Assembly: GCF_004799665.1 (NCBI RefSeq)
Contig: NZ_CP031310.1
Location: 62,001 to 126,000 of the forward strand
DNA: 64,000 nt
Direction: 5' to 3'
From: Halapricum salinum
Lineage (GTDB): Archaea; Halobacteriota; Halobacteria; Halobacteriales; Haloarculaceae
Positions 16,017 to 23,731 of the stretch are shown in pieces. The position numbers were made by a program, and so were the translations under genes. The notes beneath the pieces were generated by a model, which saw only the letters and a list, made by a program, of their open reading frames with translations, was not told where the DNA came from and ran no database searches. How positions within the stretch are numbered: position 1 is the first letter of the stretch; the number at the start of each line of letters is the position of its first letter.

Positions 16017-16823
16017 CTATCGACCTTTCGCGTGTGCCGGGGGACCGCGCTGCTGGCCGTCCTCGCCGTCGTCGGTTTCGTCGTCGCCACTCGGGCCGCG
16101 ATCTTCGGGCGGGCCGGCGTCTTCAGGCGGGCCCTGGGTCTTGTTCTCTGACGGGCCGGCGTCTTCAGGCGGCCCCTGGGTCTTGTTCTCCGGTGGGCCG
16201 GCGTGGGCGGGCGGCCCCTGGGTCTTGTTCTCGGGCGGGCCAGCGTGTGCGGGCGCGTTTCCGGGGTTGAACGTCGTCACGAACGAGGAGACGAACTGCC
16301 CCATGGGCCCGGAGACGTTCTCGTTCTGGACCGTGTGGACAAACGAGCTGACGTACAGCCCGAACGGATTGCTGTCCTCGACCGTGACGTTGCTGTAGTC
16401 GACGGTCCCGTTGTCGAAGGTCACGTTGAGGTCGACGTCCGAGGTCACGTTCTCGGTCTCGTTCTCGACGACTGACTCTGCGAGCAGATCGGCGGTCGTC
16501 GACCCCGTAAGGTTGTCCGAGGACGCGTTGACCGCGACGGTCAGATTGTCCTCGGGCGCGGACAATTCGACGACACCCTCGTCGTCAGTCGTGTAGTTTC
16601 CAACCCCGTCGTAAGTCGTATTCGTCGCGTTCGTCGTGTTCACCGTCGCGACAGCGACCGACGCGTTCGAGACGGTCGTATTGTTCTGTGTCACAGAGAC
16701 GGTGACGTCGTCCCCGTCCTGTGAGACCGAGACGGTCAATCCGTCTGCCGCTGCGGCCGGACCCACGATAGAGAGGGCCACGGTGACAGCGACGATCAGT
16801 GCGAGTGCCTTGCTGGTGCGCAT
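16017..16823 (-). CDS. Secreted Thr/Asn-rich protein with Pro/Gly-rich C-terminal repeats
   Basis: About 268 residues. A Sec-type signal (MRTSKALALIVAVTVALS then GPAAAADG) is followed by a beta-rich domain unusually dense in N-glycosylation sequons (NNTT, NAS, NTT, NAT, NLT and others). The C-terminus holds three and a half copies of a 14-residue unit of the form AHAGPPENKTQGPP, ending in an acidic patch and RGPPAHAKGR. No membrane anchor or enzyme motif is seen. It is likely a glycosylated extracellular or cell-surface protein. The ATG at 16823 places the signal at the N-terminus; upstream in-frame ATGs at 16853 and 16883 are possible. Function unknown. Confidence 0.7.
   Translation of the reverse strand: MRTSKALALIVAVTVALSIVGPAAAADGLTVSVSQDGDDVTVSVTQNNTTVSNASVAVATVNTTNATNTTYDGVGNYTTDDEGVVELSAPEDNLTVAVNASSDNLTGSTTADLLAESVVENETENVTSDVDLNVTFDNGTVDYSNVTVEDSNPFGLYVSSFVHTVQNENVSGPMGQFVSSFVTTFNPGNAPAHAGPPENKTQGPPAHAGPPENKTQGPPEDAGPSENKTQGPPEDAGPPEDRGPSGDDETDDGEDGQQRGPPAHAKGR
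16109..16252. repeat. 42-bp coding tandem repeat
   Basis: GGGTCTTGTTCTC recurs at 16136, 16178 and 16220, an exact 42-bp period, encoding the 14-residue Pro/Gly units of the secreted protein on the minus strand. Copies differ at synonymous and non-synonymous sites, so the array is not freshly amplified. Repeat number is likely to vary between strains. Confidence 0.85.
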
Positions 16824-17022
16824 CTCATCCGATAGAGCGTGTGTAATTCCCATAAACCCGAACTCTCGTTCACCGCTGTTCACGACACGATCTTCAGCGA
16901 TAATACCGCCATAGGTTCCGCTTTACTGTTTAAAAACACATTCTAGCGTTTAATACACATACATTGTATAGATATGAAAGAGTACCCACGCATGTCGTCA
17001 CGTTTTTCAATCTCGACAGTTC

Positions 17023-17038
17023 CTGACTAATTAGTCAG
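17023..17038. promoter_or_regulatory. Perfect 16-bp palindrome upstream of the MATE exporter
   Basis: CTGACTAATTAGTCAG is fully self-complementary and lies 32 bases upstream of the first possible GTG start of the MATE gene. Position and symmetry are those of an operator for a TetR/MarR-like dimeric repressor. No such regulator gene is adjacent. The rest of the 16824-17070 spacer is AT-rich, with TATA-like stretches for both flanking genes. Confidence 0.6.
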
Positions 17039-17070
17039 TATGTTGGTCGCGAGCGTTCGATGGTCGGTCG

Positions 17071-18585
17071 GTGATTCTCGTGTCGACTGACGAGTCTGGC
17101 CCGTCGGTGAATCTCACCGAGGGGCCGTTGCTAAAGCCGTTGATCGTGCTGTCGCTGCCGATCGTCGCCTCGCAGTTGATGCAAGTCACGTACAATCTTG
17201 CCGACACCTTCTGGGTCGGACGGCTCGGGGAGAACGCGGTGACGGCGCTGTCGCTGTCGCTGCCGTTCGTCTTTCTGATGGTCAGTCTCGGCGGAGGATT
17301 GACTGTCGCCGGGACAGTGTTAGTCTCGCAGAACACTGGCGCGGGCCGGACGGATCGCGTGAGTCACGTCGCCGGCCAGACCATCGCGTTCGTCTCGCTC
17401 GTCTCGGTCGTGCTCGCCGGACTCGGCTTCCTACTCGCACCCACACTGCTACCGTTGATCGGAGGCTCAGCAGACCCCGAAGCGATCCGGCTGGCAGTCG
17501 TCTACACGCGGATCATCTTCGTGGGCGTCGTGTTCATGTTCGGCTTCTTCATCTTCCAGGCACTCTTGCGCGGGTACGGCGACACCGTGACGCCGATGTA
17601 CCTGATGGGCGCGAGCGTCGTCCTGAACGTCGTGCTCGACCCCTTCCTCATCTTCGGCTTCGAAAACAATCTCCTGTTCGAGTGGGCCGACGCGCTACCG
17701 GTCGGGATCGACTTCGTGGCGCTACAGGCGGATCTCTACGCCGCGACAGGATTTGCCGGCTTCGGCGTCGAAGGTGCGGCGATCGCGACGGTCGCCTCCC
17801 GCGGTGTAGCCGCGATGATCGGCCTCTGGTTGCTGTTTTCGGGCCGACTCGGACTGACGCTCTCGCTGTCGGATCTCTATCTCGAACGAGAGACGGTCAA
17901 GAAGATCGTCGACATCGGCGTGCCGACAGCGGCCGAGCAGGGCGCGAACTCCCTGGCCTACACGGCGATGACGGCGCTGGCGGCGCTGGTCAGCGGCCCC
18001 GCCGTCGCAGCCTACGGGATCGGCAACCGCATCAATACGTTCGTGTTCCTGCCCGCAGTCGGACTGGCGCGCGGGACCGAGACGGCCGTCGGGCAGAATC
18101 TCGGAGCCGAAAAGGCAGACCGAGCGAAGCGAGCCGTCCTGCTGTCGAGTGGGATCGTCGTGGCAGTCTTCGGGTTCGTGAGTGTCCTGGTGTTCGTTCT
18201 CGCACGGCCGCTCGTGACGATCTTCATTCCGGGCGAAGCCGACGTCATCCGTCTCGGGACGGACTACTTCAAGATCATCGGCCCGACCTACGTCTTCATG
18301 GGGATCTTCCAGGTCGTCAACGCCGGGTTCCGCGGTGCCGGCTCGACGCGGACGGCGATGCTGTTCTCGATGCTCTCCCAGTGGGGGCTACGTATCCCGC
18401 CGACGTACCTGCTGATCACCCTCGCGGGGATCGGTGCGACGGGCGTCTGGGCCGGGATCGCGTTCTCACACGTCGCCGCAGCCGTTGCGGTCGGGATCTG
18501 GTACGTCCGCGGCGACTGGGCGAGCAGTGTGATCGAAGACGACGACACACCGGATTCGACGGAAACTGAGCCGTCCGTGGACTGA
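17071..18585 (+). CDS. MATE-family multidrug/cation efflux transporter
   Basis: A membrane protein of about 504 residues with roughly 12 hydrophobic helices and MATE landmarks: PLIVLSLPIVASQLMQ at the start, NLADTFWVGRLGENAVTALS in helix 2 and the mirrored VPTAAEQGANSLAYTAM in the second half. It should export organic cations or drugs using a Na+ or H+ gradient. The start is GTG; 17071 and 17080 are both possible, the second giving MSTDESGPS. A perfect 16-bp palindrome lies just upstream and is likely its operator. The acidic tail after the last helix is typical of haloarchaeal proteins. Confidence 0.9.
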   Translation: MILVSTDESGPSVNLTEGPLLKPLIVLSLPIVASQLMQVTYNLADTFWVGRLGENAVTALSLSLPFVFLMVSLGGGLTVAGTVLVSQNTGAGRTDRVSHVAGQTIAFVSLVSVVLAGLGFLLAPTLLPLIGGSADPEAIRLAVVYTRIIFVGVVFMFGFFIFQALLRGYGDTVTPMYLMGASVVLNVVLDPFLIFGFENNLLFEWADALPVGIDFVALQADLYAATGFAGFGVEGAAIATVASRGVAAMIGLWLLFSGRLGLTLSLSDLYLERETVKKIVDIGVPTAAEQGANSLAYTAMTALAALVSGPAVAAYGIGNRINTFVFLPAVGLARGTETAVGQNLGAEKADRAKRAVLLSSGIVVAVFGFVSVLVFVLARPLVTIFIPGEADVIRLGTDYFKIIGPTYVFMGIFQVVNAGFRGAGSTRTAMLFSMLSQWGLRIPPTYLLITLAGIGATGVWAGIAFSHVAAAVAVGIWYVRGDWASSVIEDDDTPDSTETEPSVD

Positions 18586-18611
18586 CGGTTCCTCACGGGG
18601 CGAAACACTTC

Positions 18612-18693
18612 ATAGTGGTTGCTGTAACGATTTACCGGTGTGACCGCACGACTGCGTGCGGTCAACCCGGAACAGACTTACAGCAACCACTAT
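18612..18693 (+). repeat. 82-nt structured element, copy 1
   Basis: Outer arms ATAGTGGTTGCTGTAA (18612-18627) and its exact complement (18678-18693) enclose a conserved CGATTTACC side, a CCGG/CCGG stem, an inner 9-10 bp stem (18642-18650 with 18655-18663) with loop ACTG, and a conserved GGAACAGAC side. It lies 26 bases after the MATE stop and 34 bases before the pilin start. Two further copies occur at 26107-26188 (inverted) and 42715-42796. Confidence 0.85.
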
Positions 18694-18727
18694 CAGTCAC
18701 CGGCGACAAAAGGACGACTATCAGACG

Positions 18728-19606
18728 ATGGCGAGAGACGACACCCGCGGACAGTCAGAGATTCTCGGTTCGCTCTTGATGGTAGCGATCGTGGTCGTCC
18801 TCGGTGTCGTCCTCACGGTCGCGGCGTTCGCGTTCCTCGAAGGCGGCGAAGCGGCAGATCCGGTGTCGCTGACGACCGGCGTAGACGCCGAAAACGTCAC
18901 GGTCGGCCACCAGGCTGGCCGGACGATCGACGTCACCCAGACGACGGTGATCCTCCGGCAAGGGTCGACCGAGCGGCGGATTCCACTCACCGATTTCCAG
19001 CGCGTCAGCGGCAGCGCCGACGGGACGATGGTCGCGGGCGACGTGCTCAAGTCAGGCCACGGCCTCGACTCTGGGTCAGTCGACGTCCTCGTCGTCGACG
19101 AGAACCACAATCAGGTCCTCTCCGAGGAGACGCTGACGATTCCAGCACCCGGGATAGACGTGCTCCAGTTCGACGAGGCGACGATCGAAAGCTTCGAGTC
19201 CAGCCAGGACGAGGACGGCACCTACACCGTTCTCGACGGCGGTGACACCCTGAAGCTGACGAACAACACCTGGAAGCGGATCGACTACGACTACGAGATC
19301 AACGACTCGACGGTTCTGACGTTCGAATTCAAGAGCACGAGCGAAGGCGAGATCCACGGAATCGGCCTGGAAAACGACAACGGCCAGACCTCGGACCGTA
19401 TCTTCCACGTTTTCGGAACACAGAACTGGGGCGAGCGGGACTTCGACACCTACCAGCTGGGCGACGGCTGGGTGCGATACGAGATTCCAGTCGGTGACTA
19501 CTACACTGGCTCGGCGACGTATCTCGTGTTCGTCAACGACGACGACAGCGACGCCAGCGGCAACTCCTACTTCCGAAATGTCCGTGTCTCCGAAGAAGAG
19601 ACCTGA
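18728..19606 (+). CDS. Type IV pilin-like protein with C-terminal probable carbohydrate-binding domain
   Basis: A 292-residue protein. The N-terminus has the archaeal prepilin signature RGQSEILGSLLMVAIVVVLG: a short basic leader, a likely PibD cleavage before QSEIL and a hydrophobic assembly helix. Residues 45-150 resemble the usual archaeal pilin beta domain. From about 160 to the end the sequence (TVLDGGDTLKLTNNTWKRI, then GIGLENDN, WVRYEIPVG and YLVFVNDDDSD) closely recalls a jelly-roll module found attached to bacterial and cyanobacterial glycosidases and calcium-binding extracellular proteins. This would give a pilus tip or minor pilin that binds polysaccharide. The fusion is read directly; the binding role is inferred. 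Confidence 0.7.
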   Translation: MARDDTRGQSEILGSLLMVAIVVVLGVVLTVAAFAFLEGGEAADPVSLTTGVDAENVTVGHQAGRTIDVTQTTVILRQGSTERRIPLTDFQRVSGSADGTMVAGDVLKSGHGLDSGSVDVLVVDENHNQVLSEETLTIPAPGIDVLQFDEATIESFESSQDEDGTYTVLDGGDTLKLTNNTWKRIDYDYEINDSTVLTFEFKSTSEGEIHGIGLENDNGQTSDRIFHVFGTQNWGERDFDTYQLGDGWVRYEIPVGDYYTGSATYLVFVNDDDSDASGNSYFRNVRVSEEET

Positions 19607-19787
19607 CCTGTCGACGGCCGACACGACTGCGCGTTCATGCGCAGTCAGTCCAGCCGGGAGACCTGACCTGTCGACGGCCGGCTCGTGAGCAGTCTCGTCT
19701 GCGAACAGCCCAGCCGGGAGACCTGACCTGTCGACGGCCGGCCCGCGAGCGCTCTCGTGCGCGAGCAGTCCGGCCGGGAGACGACTG
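19598..19787. repeat. 60-bp tandem array with hairpin cores after the pilin gene
   Basis: A 23-nt segment beginning GAGACCTGACCTG recurs at 19598, 19658 and 19718 with an exact 60-bp period; the first copy covers the pilin stop codon and a fourth copy is truncated at 19778. Between copies, three cores each form an 8-bp hairpin with a 6-nt loop at the same register (19625-19646, 19685-19706, 19745-19766). Stem bases change in a compensated way between units. It fills the gap to the next, convergent gene. Confidence 0.85.
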
Positions 19788-19797
19788 ACTGCTGATC

Positions 19798-19977
19798 TCA
19801 GGCGATCCGGTCCAGTCGGGCTGTGTCTTCGACCGCCGCCGAGATCCACGTCGTCACGCCGTCCGCGTCGTCGAAAATCGTCACTTCGTCCGGGTCCTCC
19901 GGGTCATCGTATCGGAAGTCGAGCTCGTACGTCGGCAGCCCATCAGTCTCGGTGACGAGGATGTCGCCGGAACTCAT
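19798..19977 (-). CDS. Small acidic haloarchaeal protein (59 aa)
   Basis: An acidic 59-residue protein (MSSGDILVTETDGLPTYELD to ...AVEDTARLDRIA) resembling small domain-of-unknown-function proteins common in haloarchaea. The start at 19977 overlaps the stop of the zinc-ribbon gene by four bases (ATGA), arguing for translational coupling and for this start over the in-frame codon at 20001. There are no catalytic motifs; the role is unknown. It converges on the pilin gene across the hairpin array. Confidence 0.65.
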   Translation of the reverse strand: MSSGDILVTETDGLPTYELDFRYDDPEDPDEVTIFDDADGVTTWISAAVEDTARLDRIA

Positions 19978-20111
19978 CGGTCCTCGAAGGTAGAATCGCA
20001 CAACTCACCCTGGCACTCCGGACACGCCGCCCGATAGGACGCCGGGACGACTCGTTTTCCACAATCCGCACACTCGAACCGCAATCGACTGGACATCTGT
20101 TTCGAACTCAT
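19974..20111 (-). CDS. Small zinc-ribbon protein (45 aa)
   Basis: A 45-residue frame starting at ATG 20111. It has two knuckles, FECADCGKR and AACPECQGE, a C-x2-C ... C-x2-C zinc ribbon like the rubrerythrin-like/rubredoxin-type mini-proteins widespread in haloarchaea. It probably binds Zn2+ and may contact nucleic acid or protein. Its TGA overlaps the ATG of the next gene. The upstream spacer 20112-20205 is AT-rich (TTTATAATTATATTT near 20152), consistent with a promoter. It is easy to miss because of its length. Confidence 0.75.
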   Translation of the reverse strand: MSSKQMSSRLRFECADCGKRVVPASYRAACPECQGELCDSTFEDR

Positions 20112-20205
20112 TGCCAGAAGGTCCCGTATCGCCAGCAATAAATGTTTCTCGTTTATAATTATATTTCCTAATATCCCGTAATACTCGATCGAGTCGGCTG
20201 CCAGG

Positions 20206-21504
20206 TCACTGGGCGCGGTCGATCAATTCTCGGGCTCGCTCGCTAGCCCGTTTTCGGACCGCGTCCTCGTCGAAGACCTGAACCTCGCGGTCGCGCAACA
20301 GGACCTGACCGTCACAGATAGTGTGGCGGACGTCACTACCACGGGCGGCGTAGGCGAGGTGGCTCACGAGGTCGTGTTCGGGCGTGAGATGCGGCGCGTC
20401 CAGATCCACGACCGCGAGATCGGCGTTCGCGCCGGCTTCGATCCGCCCCGAGTCGAGACCGAGGAGATCCGCGCTCCCCTGTGTAGCCATCTCGACCACA
20501 CTCGCGGCGTCGACGGCGCTGGCGTCCTCGGCGGCGAGCTTGCCGAGCATCGCGGCGTCGCGCATCTCGTCGAACATGTCCAGGTCGTTGTTCGAGGCCG
20601 CCCCGTCCGTACCGAGGCCGACGCGCACGCCGGCGTCCAGCATGTCCTGGACGGGGGCCATCCCGCTGGCGAGTTTCATGTTCGAGGCCGGGCAGTGGAC
20701 GACGCCGGTCCCGGTCTCGGCGAGCAACTCGATCTCGCTCTCGTCGACGTGAACGCCGTGGGCGACAAAGGTATCCGGGCCGAGAAGATCGAGGCCGTCT
20801 GCGTATTCGAGCGGGCGCTCGTCGTGTTCCTCGACGAGCGGATCGACCTCGTCTTCGGTCTCGTTGGCGTGGAAGTGGATCGGCAGGCCTTCCTCGCGGG
20901 CTTTCGGGACGAACTCACGGAGGTACTCCTCACCGACGGTGGTCAGACTGTGGGGCTGGAAGGTCGTCGTGATCCGGCCGTCGGCCGCGCCGTCGAGTTC
21001 GAGCGCGACGTCAAGGCTCTCCTGCATGTCTGCCCGCGCGCCCCCATCGTCTTTCGCGACGGTGACCGCAGTGTGGCCGAGGACCGCACGGACACCCGCG
21101 TCTTCGACGGCAGCCGCGATCTCGGGGACGTGGAAGTACATGTCCGAGAACGCCGTCGTCCCCGACTTGATCATCTCGACGATCCCCAGTTCCGCGCCGG
21201 CCCGGACGTCCTCGGGAGTGAATTCGGCCTCGACCGGCCAGATGTCTTCCTGAAGCCATGCATCGAGCGGCTTGTCGTCGGCGTATCCCCGGAGGAGCGT
21301 CATCGCGACGTGCGTGTGTGCGTTGACCAGCCCCGGGATCACGAGGTCGCCACCGGCGTCGAGTTCGTCCGCTGGTGCGGCGCTACGGGCCTCGTCACCA
21401 ACTGCTTGGATTGTGCCGCTGTCCTGATCGATCAGTACGTCCGCGCGCTCGATCGTCAGATCGGGTCGGAGGACGCGCCCACCCGAGACGAGGAGGTCAC
21501 TCAT
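20206..21504 (-). CDS. 5-methylthioadenosine/S-adenosylhomocysteine deaminase-type amidohydrolase
   Basis: A 432-residue TIM-barrel amidohydrolase. Metal-binding signatures are NAHTHVAMTLLRG, IHFHANETEDE, FVAHGVHV and GLGTDGAASNNDLDMFDEM, the pattern of the MtaD/SAH deaminase branch, which converts methylthioadenosine, S-adenosylhomocysteine or adenosine to inosine derivatives. The ATG at 21504 (MSDLLVSGG) is chosen because the beta-sandwich domain starts there; an upstream in-frame stretch is non-conserved. It starts back to back with the MFS gene. It is functionally linked to ahcY in SAM turnover. Confidence 0.88.
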   Translation of the reverse strand: MSDLLVSGGRVLRPDLTIERADVLIDQDSGTIQAVGDEARSAAPADELDAGGDLVIPGLVNAHTHVAMTLLRGYADDKPLDAWLQEDIWPVEAEFTPEDVRAGAELGIVEMIKSGTTAFSDMYFHVPEIAAAVEDAGVRAVLGHTAVTVAKDDGGARADMQESLDVALELDGAADGRITTTFQPHSLTTVGEEYLREFVPKAREEGLPIHFHANETEDEVDPLVEEHDERPLEYADGLDLLGPDTFVAHGVHVDESEIELLAETGTGVVHCPASNMKLASGMAPVQDMLDAGVRVGLGTDGAASNNDLDMFDEMRDAAMLGKLAAEDASAVDAASVVEMATQGSADLLGLDSGRIEAGANADLAVVDLDAPHLTPEHDLVSHLAYAARGSDVRHTICDGQVLLRDREVQVFDEDAVRKRASERARELIDRAQ

Positions 21505-21592
21505 GGCCCGGGATTCACACGCGGGCGGTTTGACCGTTCGGGTCTGGATCGATGTCGTCACCGTCTTTTCCATCCGCCCGATAGCACCGTCG

Positions 21593-22786
21593 ATGGCCGT
21601 CGCGACCCGCATCCGTGAGGTGCTCGTAGCAGTGAACCAATCCCGGAGCCGTCTTCTGGGAACGGTCGCGGCCGGCTGGTTTCTCGTGCTCGGGATGCGC
21701 TTCGTGATCCCGGCGATCCTGCCGACCATCCGCACGGAGTACGCTATCTCGAACGCGACCGCGGGCGTGGCCGTGACGATCTTGTGGCTCGCCTACGCCG
21801 GGATGCAGTTTCCGACTGGTGTATTCATCGACCGCGTCGGCGAGCGGGTCCTGCTCGTCGGCTCGATGCTGCTCTCGGCGCTCGGTCTCCTGGCCTACAG
21901 TTTCGCCCCCGTCTTCTCGCTCTTTCTGGTCGCGACGGTCGTGTTTGGGCTCGGAACCGGTCTCTATGGGCCGACTCGCGGGACGGTGCTCTCACGGTGT
22001 TTCGCCGACCGGGAGGGCGTCGCCTTCGGGACGGTGCTGGCGGCCGGGAGCGCGGGCGCAGCGTTGCTCCCGTTTCTCGCGGCGCTGGCGATCGGCAGCG
22101 TCGGCTGGCGGATCGCACTGGCCGGGGCCGCACCGATCTTCCTGGTGGTCGCGATCGGTCTCTGGTGGATCGTGCCGGCGCGTCCGACCGCCCGAACCGA
22201 TCGCTCGCTCCTCCCGGACCTCCGGGCGTCGGTCGCTGGATTTCGGGATCGGAGACTCCTGCTCGCCGTCGCCGGCGCGACGCTCATGCTCTTTGGCTTC
22301 CAGGGCGTGACGGCCTTTTTGACGACGTATCTCTTCGAGCAGAAAGGACTCTCCCAGGGGCTTGCCGGTGGTCTGTTGAGTCTGCTGTTCGTCGGCGGGG
22401 CGCTGGCCCAGACGACCACCGGCGCGCTCGCGGATCGCTACGGGACGCCGCGCGTGCTCGCCGGCGTCGCGTTCGTGAGCGTCGTTCCGCTGGTCGCACT
22501 CCCGCTGCTCTCCGGGCCCGTAGCGCTCGGCGTGGCCTCGTTCGTGATCGGCTTTCGGATGAGTTCCGGGCCGCTGTCGAACGCCTACATCGTCGACGTA
22601 CTGCCCGACGACGTCGAGGGGACCGCCTGGGGCCTGCTGCGGACCTCGTTTTTCGTCGTCGGCTCGTTCGGCTCCGTGCTCGTGGGCCTCATGGCCGACT
22701 GGAACGTCTTCGACGGTGCGTTCTACCTGCTGGCGGGGCTGACCGCGCTCGCGGGGCTGATCTATCTGGTATTACCCGAACGCTGA
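21593..22786 (+). CDS. Major facilitator superfamily transporter
   Basis: A 397-residue polytopic protein with about 12 hydrophobic helices and MFS loop motifs: GVFIDRVGERVLLVGS between helices 2 and 3 and GALADRYGTPRVLAG in the second half. It is an H+-coupled secondary transporter of unknown substrate. The ATG at 21593 (MAVATRIREV) is chosen; upstream in-frame sequence runs back into the deaminase start and looks like spacer. It lies 89 bases from the divergent deaminase gene, so the two may share a promoter region. Confidence 0.82.
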   Translation: MAVATRIREVLVAVNQSRSRLLGTVAAGWFLVLGMRFVIPAILPTIRTEYAISNATAGVAVTILWLAYAGMQFPTGVFIDRVGERVLLVGSMLLSALGLLAYSFAPVFSLFLVATVVFGLGTGLYGPTRGTVLSRCFADREGVAFGTVLAAGSAGAALLPFLAALAIGSVGWRIALAGAAPIFLVVAIGLWWIVPARPTARTDRSLLPDLRASVAGFRDRRLLLAVAGATLMLFGFQGVTAFLTTYLFEQKGLSQGLAGGLLSLLFVGGALAQTTTGALADRYGTPRVLAGVAFVSVVPLVALPLLSGPVALGVASFVIGFRMSSGPLSNAYIVDVLPDDVEGTAWGLLRTSFFVVGSFGSVLVGLMADWNVFDGAFYLLAGLTALAGLIYLVLPER

Positions 22787-22855
22787 GGGACGGGCCGACC
22801 TGGCCGGCCGCCAGCAGAGGGAAAAGCAATTCCCCGCCCGGAACTACCTTCGACT

Positions 22856-23704
22856 ATGCGCATCGCCCTGCCCAACAAGGGCCGCCTCCACGAGCCGAGC
22901 GTCGACCTGCTGGAACGTGCGGGCTTGCACGTCGTCGACGGGGCCGACCGCAAGCTCTACGCCGAGACCGTCGATCCAGACGTCACCGTGCTGTTCGCCC
23001 GCGCCGCCGACATCCCCGAGTACGTCTCGGATGGAGCCGCCGACGTCGGCATCACGGGATTAGATCAGGTCGAGGAATCCGCGACCGGCGATCTGATCGA
23101 CCTGCTCGACCTGGAGTTCGGCCGCTGTAAGCTCGTACTGGCTGCGCCCGAGGACGGCGACATCGAGTCGGTGGCAGATCTCGACGGCGGCACCGTCGCC
23201 ACGGAGTTCCCGAACGTCACGCGCGACTTTTTCGCCGACTGGGACGTCGAGGTCGACATCGCGGAGGTGTCGGGCGCAACTGAGTTGACACCGCACGTCG
23301 ACATCGCCGACGCCATCGTCGACATCACCTCGACCGGGACCACGCTGCGGATGAACCGCCTGGAGATCGTCGCGGACGTGCTCGAATCGTCCGTCCGGCT
23401 GTTCGCTCGCGAGGACGTCGTCGACGACGAGAAAGTCCAGCAGATCGAGACCGCCCTCGCGTCGGTGCTCGCGGCCGACGGGAAACGCTACCTGATGATG
23501 AACGTTCCCGAAGAGGCGCTGGACGATGTGAAAGACGTGTTGCCCGGGATGGGCGGGCCGACGGTGATGGATATCGCCGGGAAAGAGGACGTGGCGGTTC
23601 ACGCCGTCGTCGACGATAGCGACGTCTTCGAGACGATCAACTCTCTCAAGGACGTGGGTGCGAGCGACGTGCTCGTGACCGAGATCGAGCGTCTCGTCGA
23701 GTGA
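22856..23704 (+). CDS. hisG: ATP phosphoribosyltransferase, long form
   Basis: The first enzyme of histidine synthesis, joining PRPP and ATP to give phosphoribosyl-ATP. The 282-residue length and the C-terminal ACT-like regulatory segment ([20 protein letters not shown] ... [11 protein letters not shown]) mark the long, histidine-inhibited form. Characteristic are the start [35 protein letters not shown] and the PRPP-loop [16 protein letters not shown]. It stands alone here, not in a his operon, as is usual in haloarchaea. Confidence 0.95.
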   Translation: MRIALPNKGRLHEPSVDLLERAGLHVVDGADRKLYAETVDPDVTVLFARAADIPEYVSDGAADVGITGLDQVEESATGDLIDLLDLEFGRCKLVLAAPEDGDIESVADLDGGTVATEFPNVTRDFFADWDVEVDIAEVSGATELTPHVDIADAIVDITSTGTTLRMNRLEIVADVLESSVRLFAREDVVDDEKVQQIETALASVLAADGKRYLMMNVPEEALDDVKDVLPGMGGPTVMDIAGKEDVAVHAVVDDSDVFETINSLKDVGASDVLVTEIERLVE

Positions 23705-23731
23705 ACGGGCCATAGTGCCCTTCCGGGGAGA

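Noticed and set aside
16109-16252. Possible CRISPR-like periodic repeat
   Set aside because: The 42-bp period is coding (14-residue units in one frame) and has no spacers.
19598-19787. CRISPR array interpretation of the 60-bp repeats
   Set aside because: Only three units; the intervening parts are themselves related hairpins, not unique spacers; no cas genes in the window.
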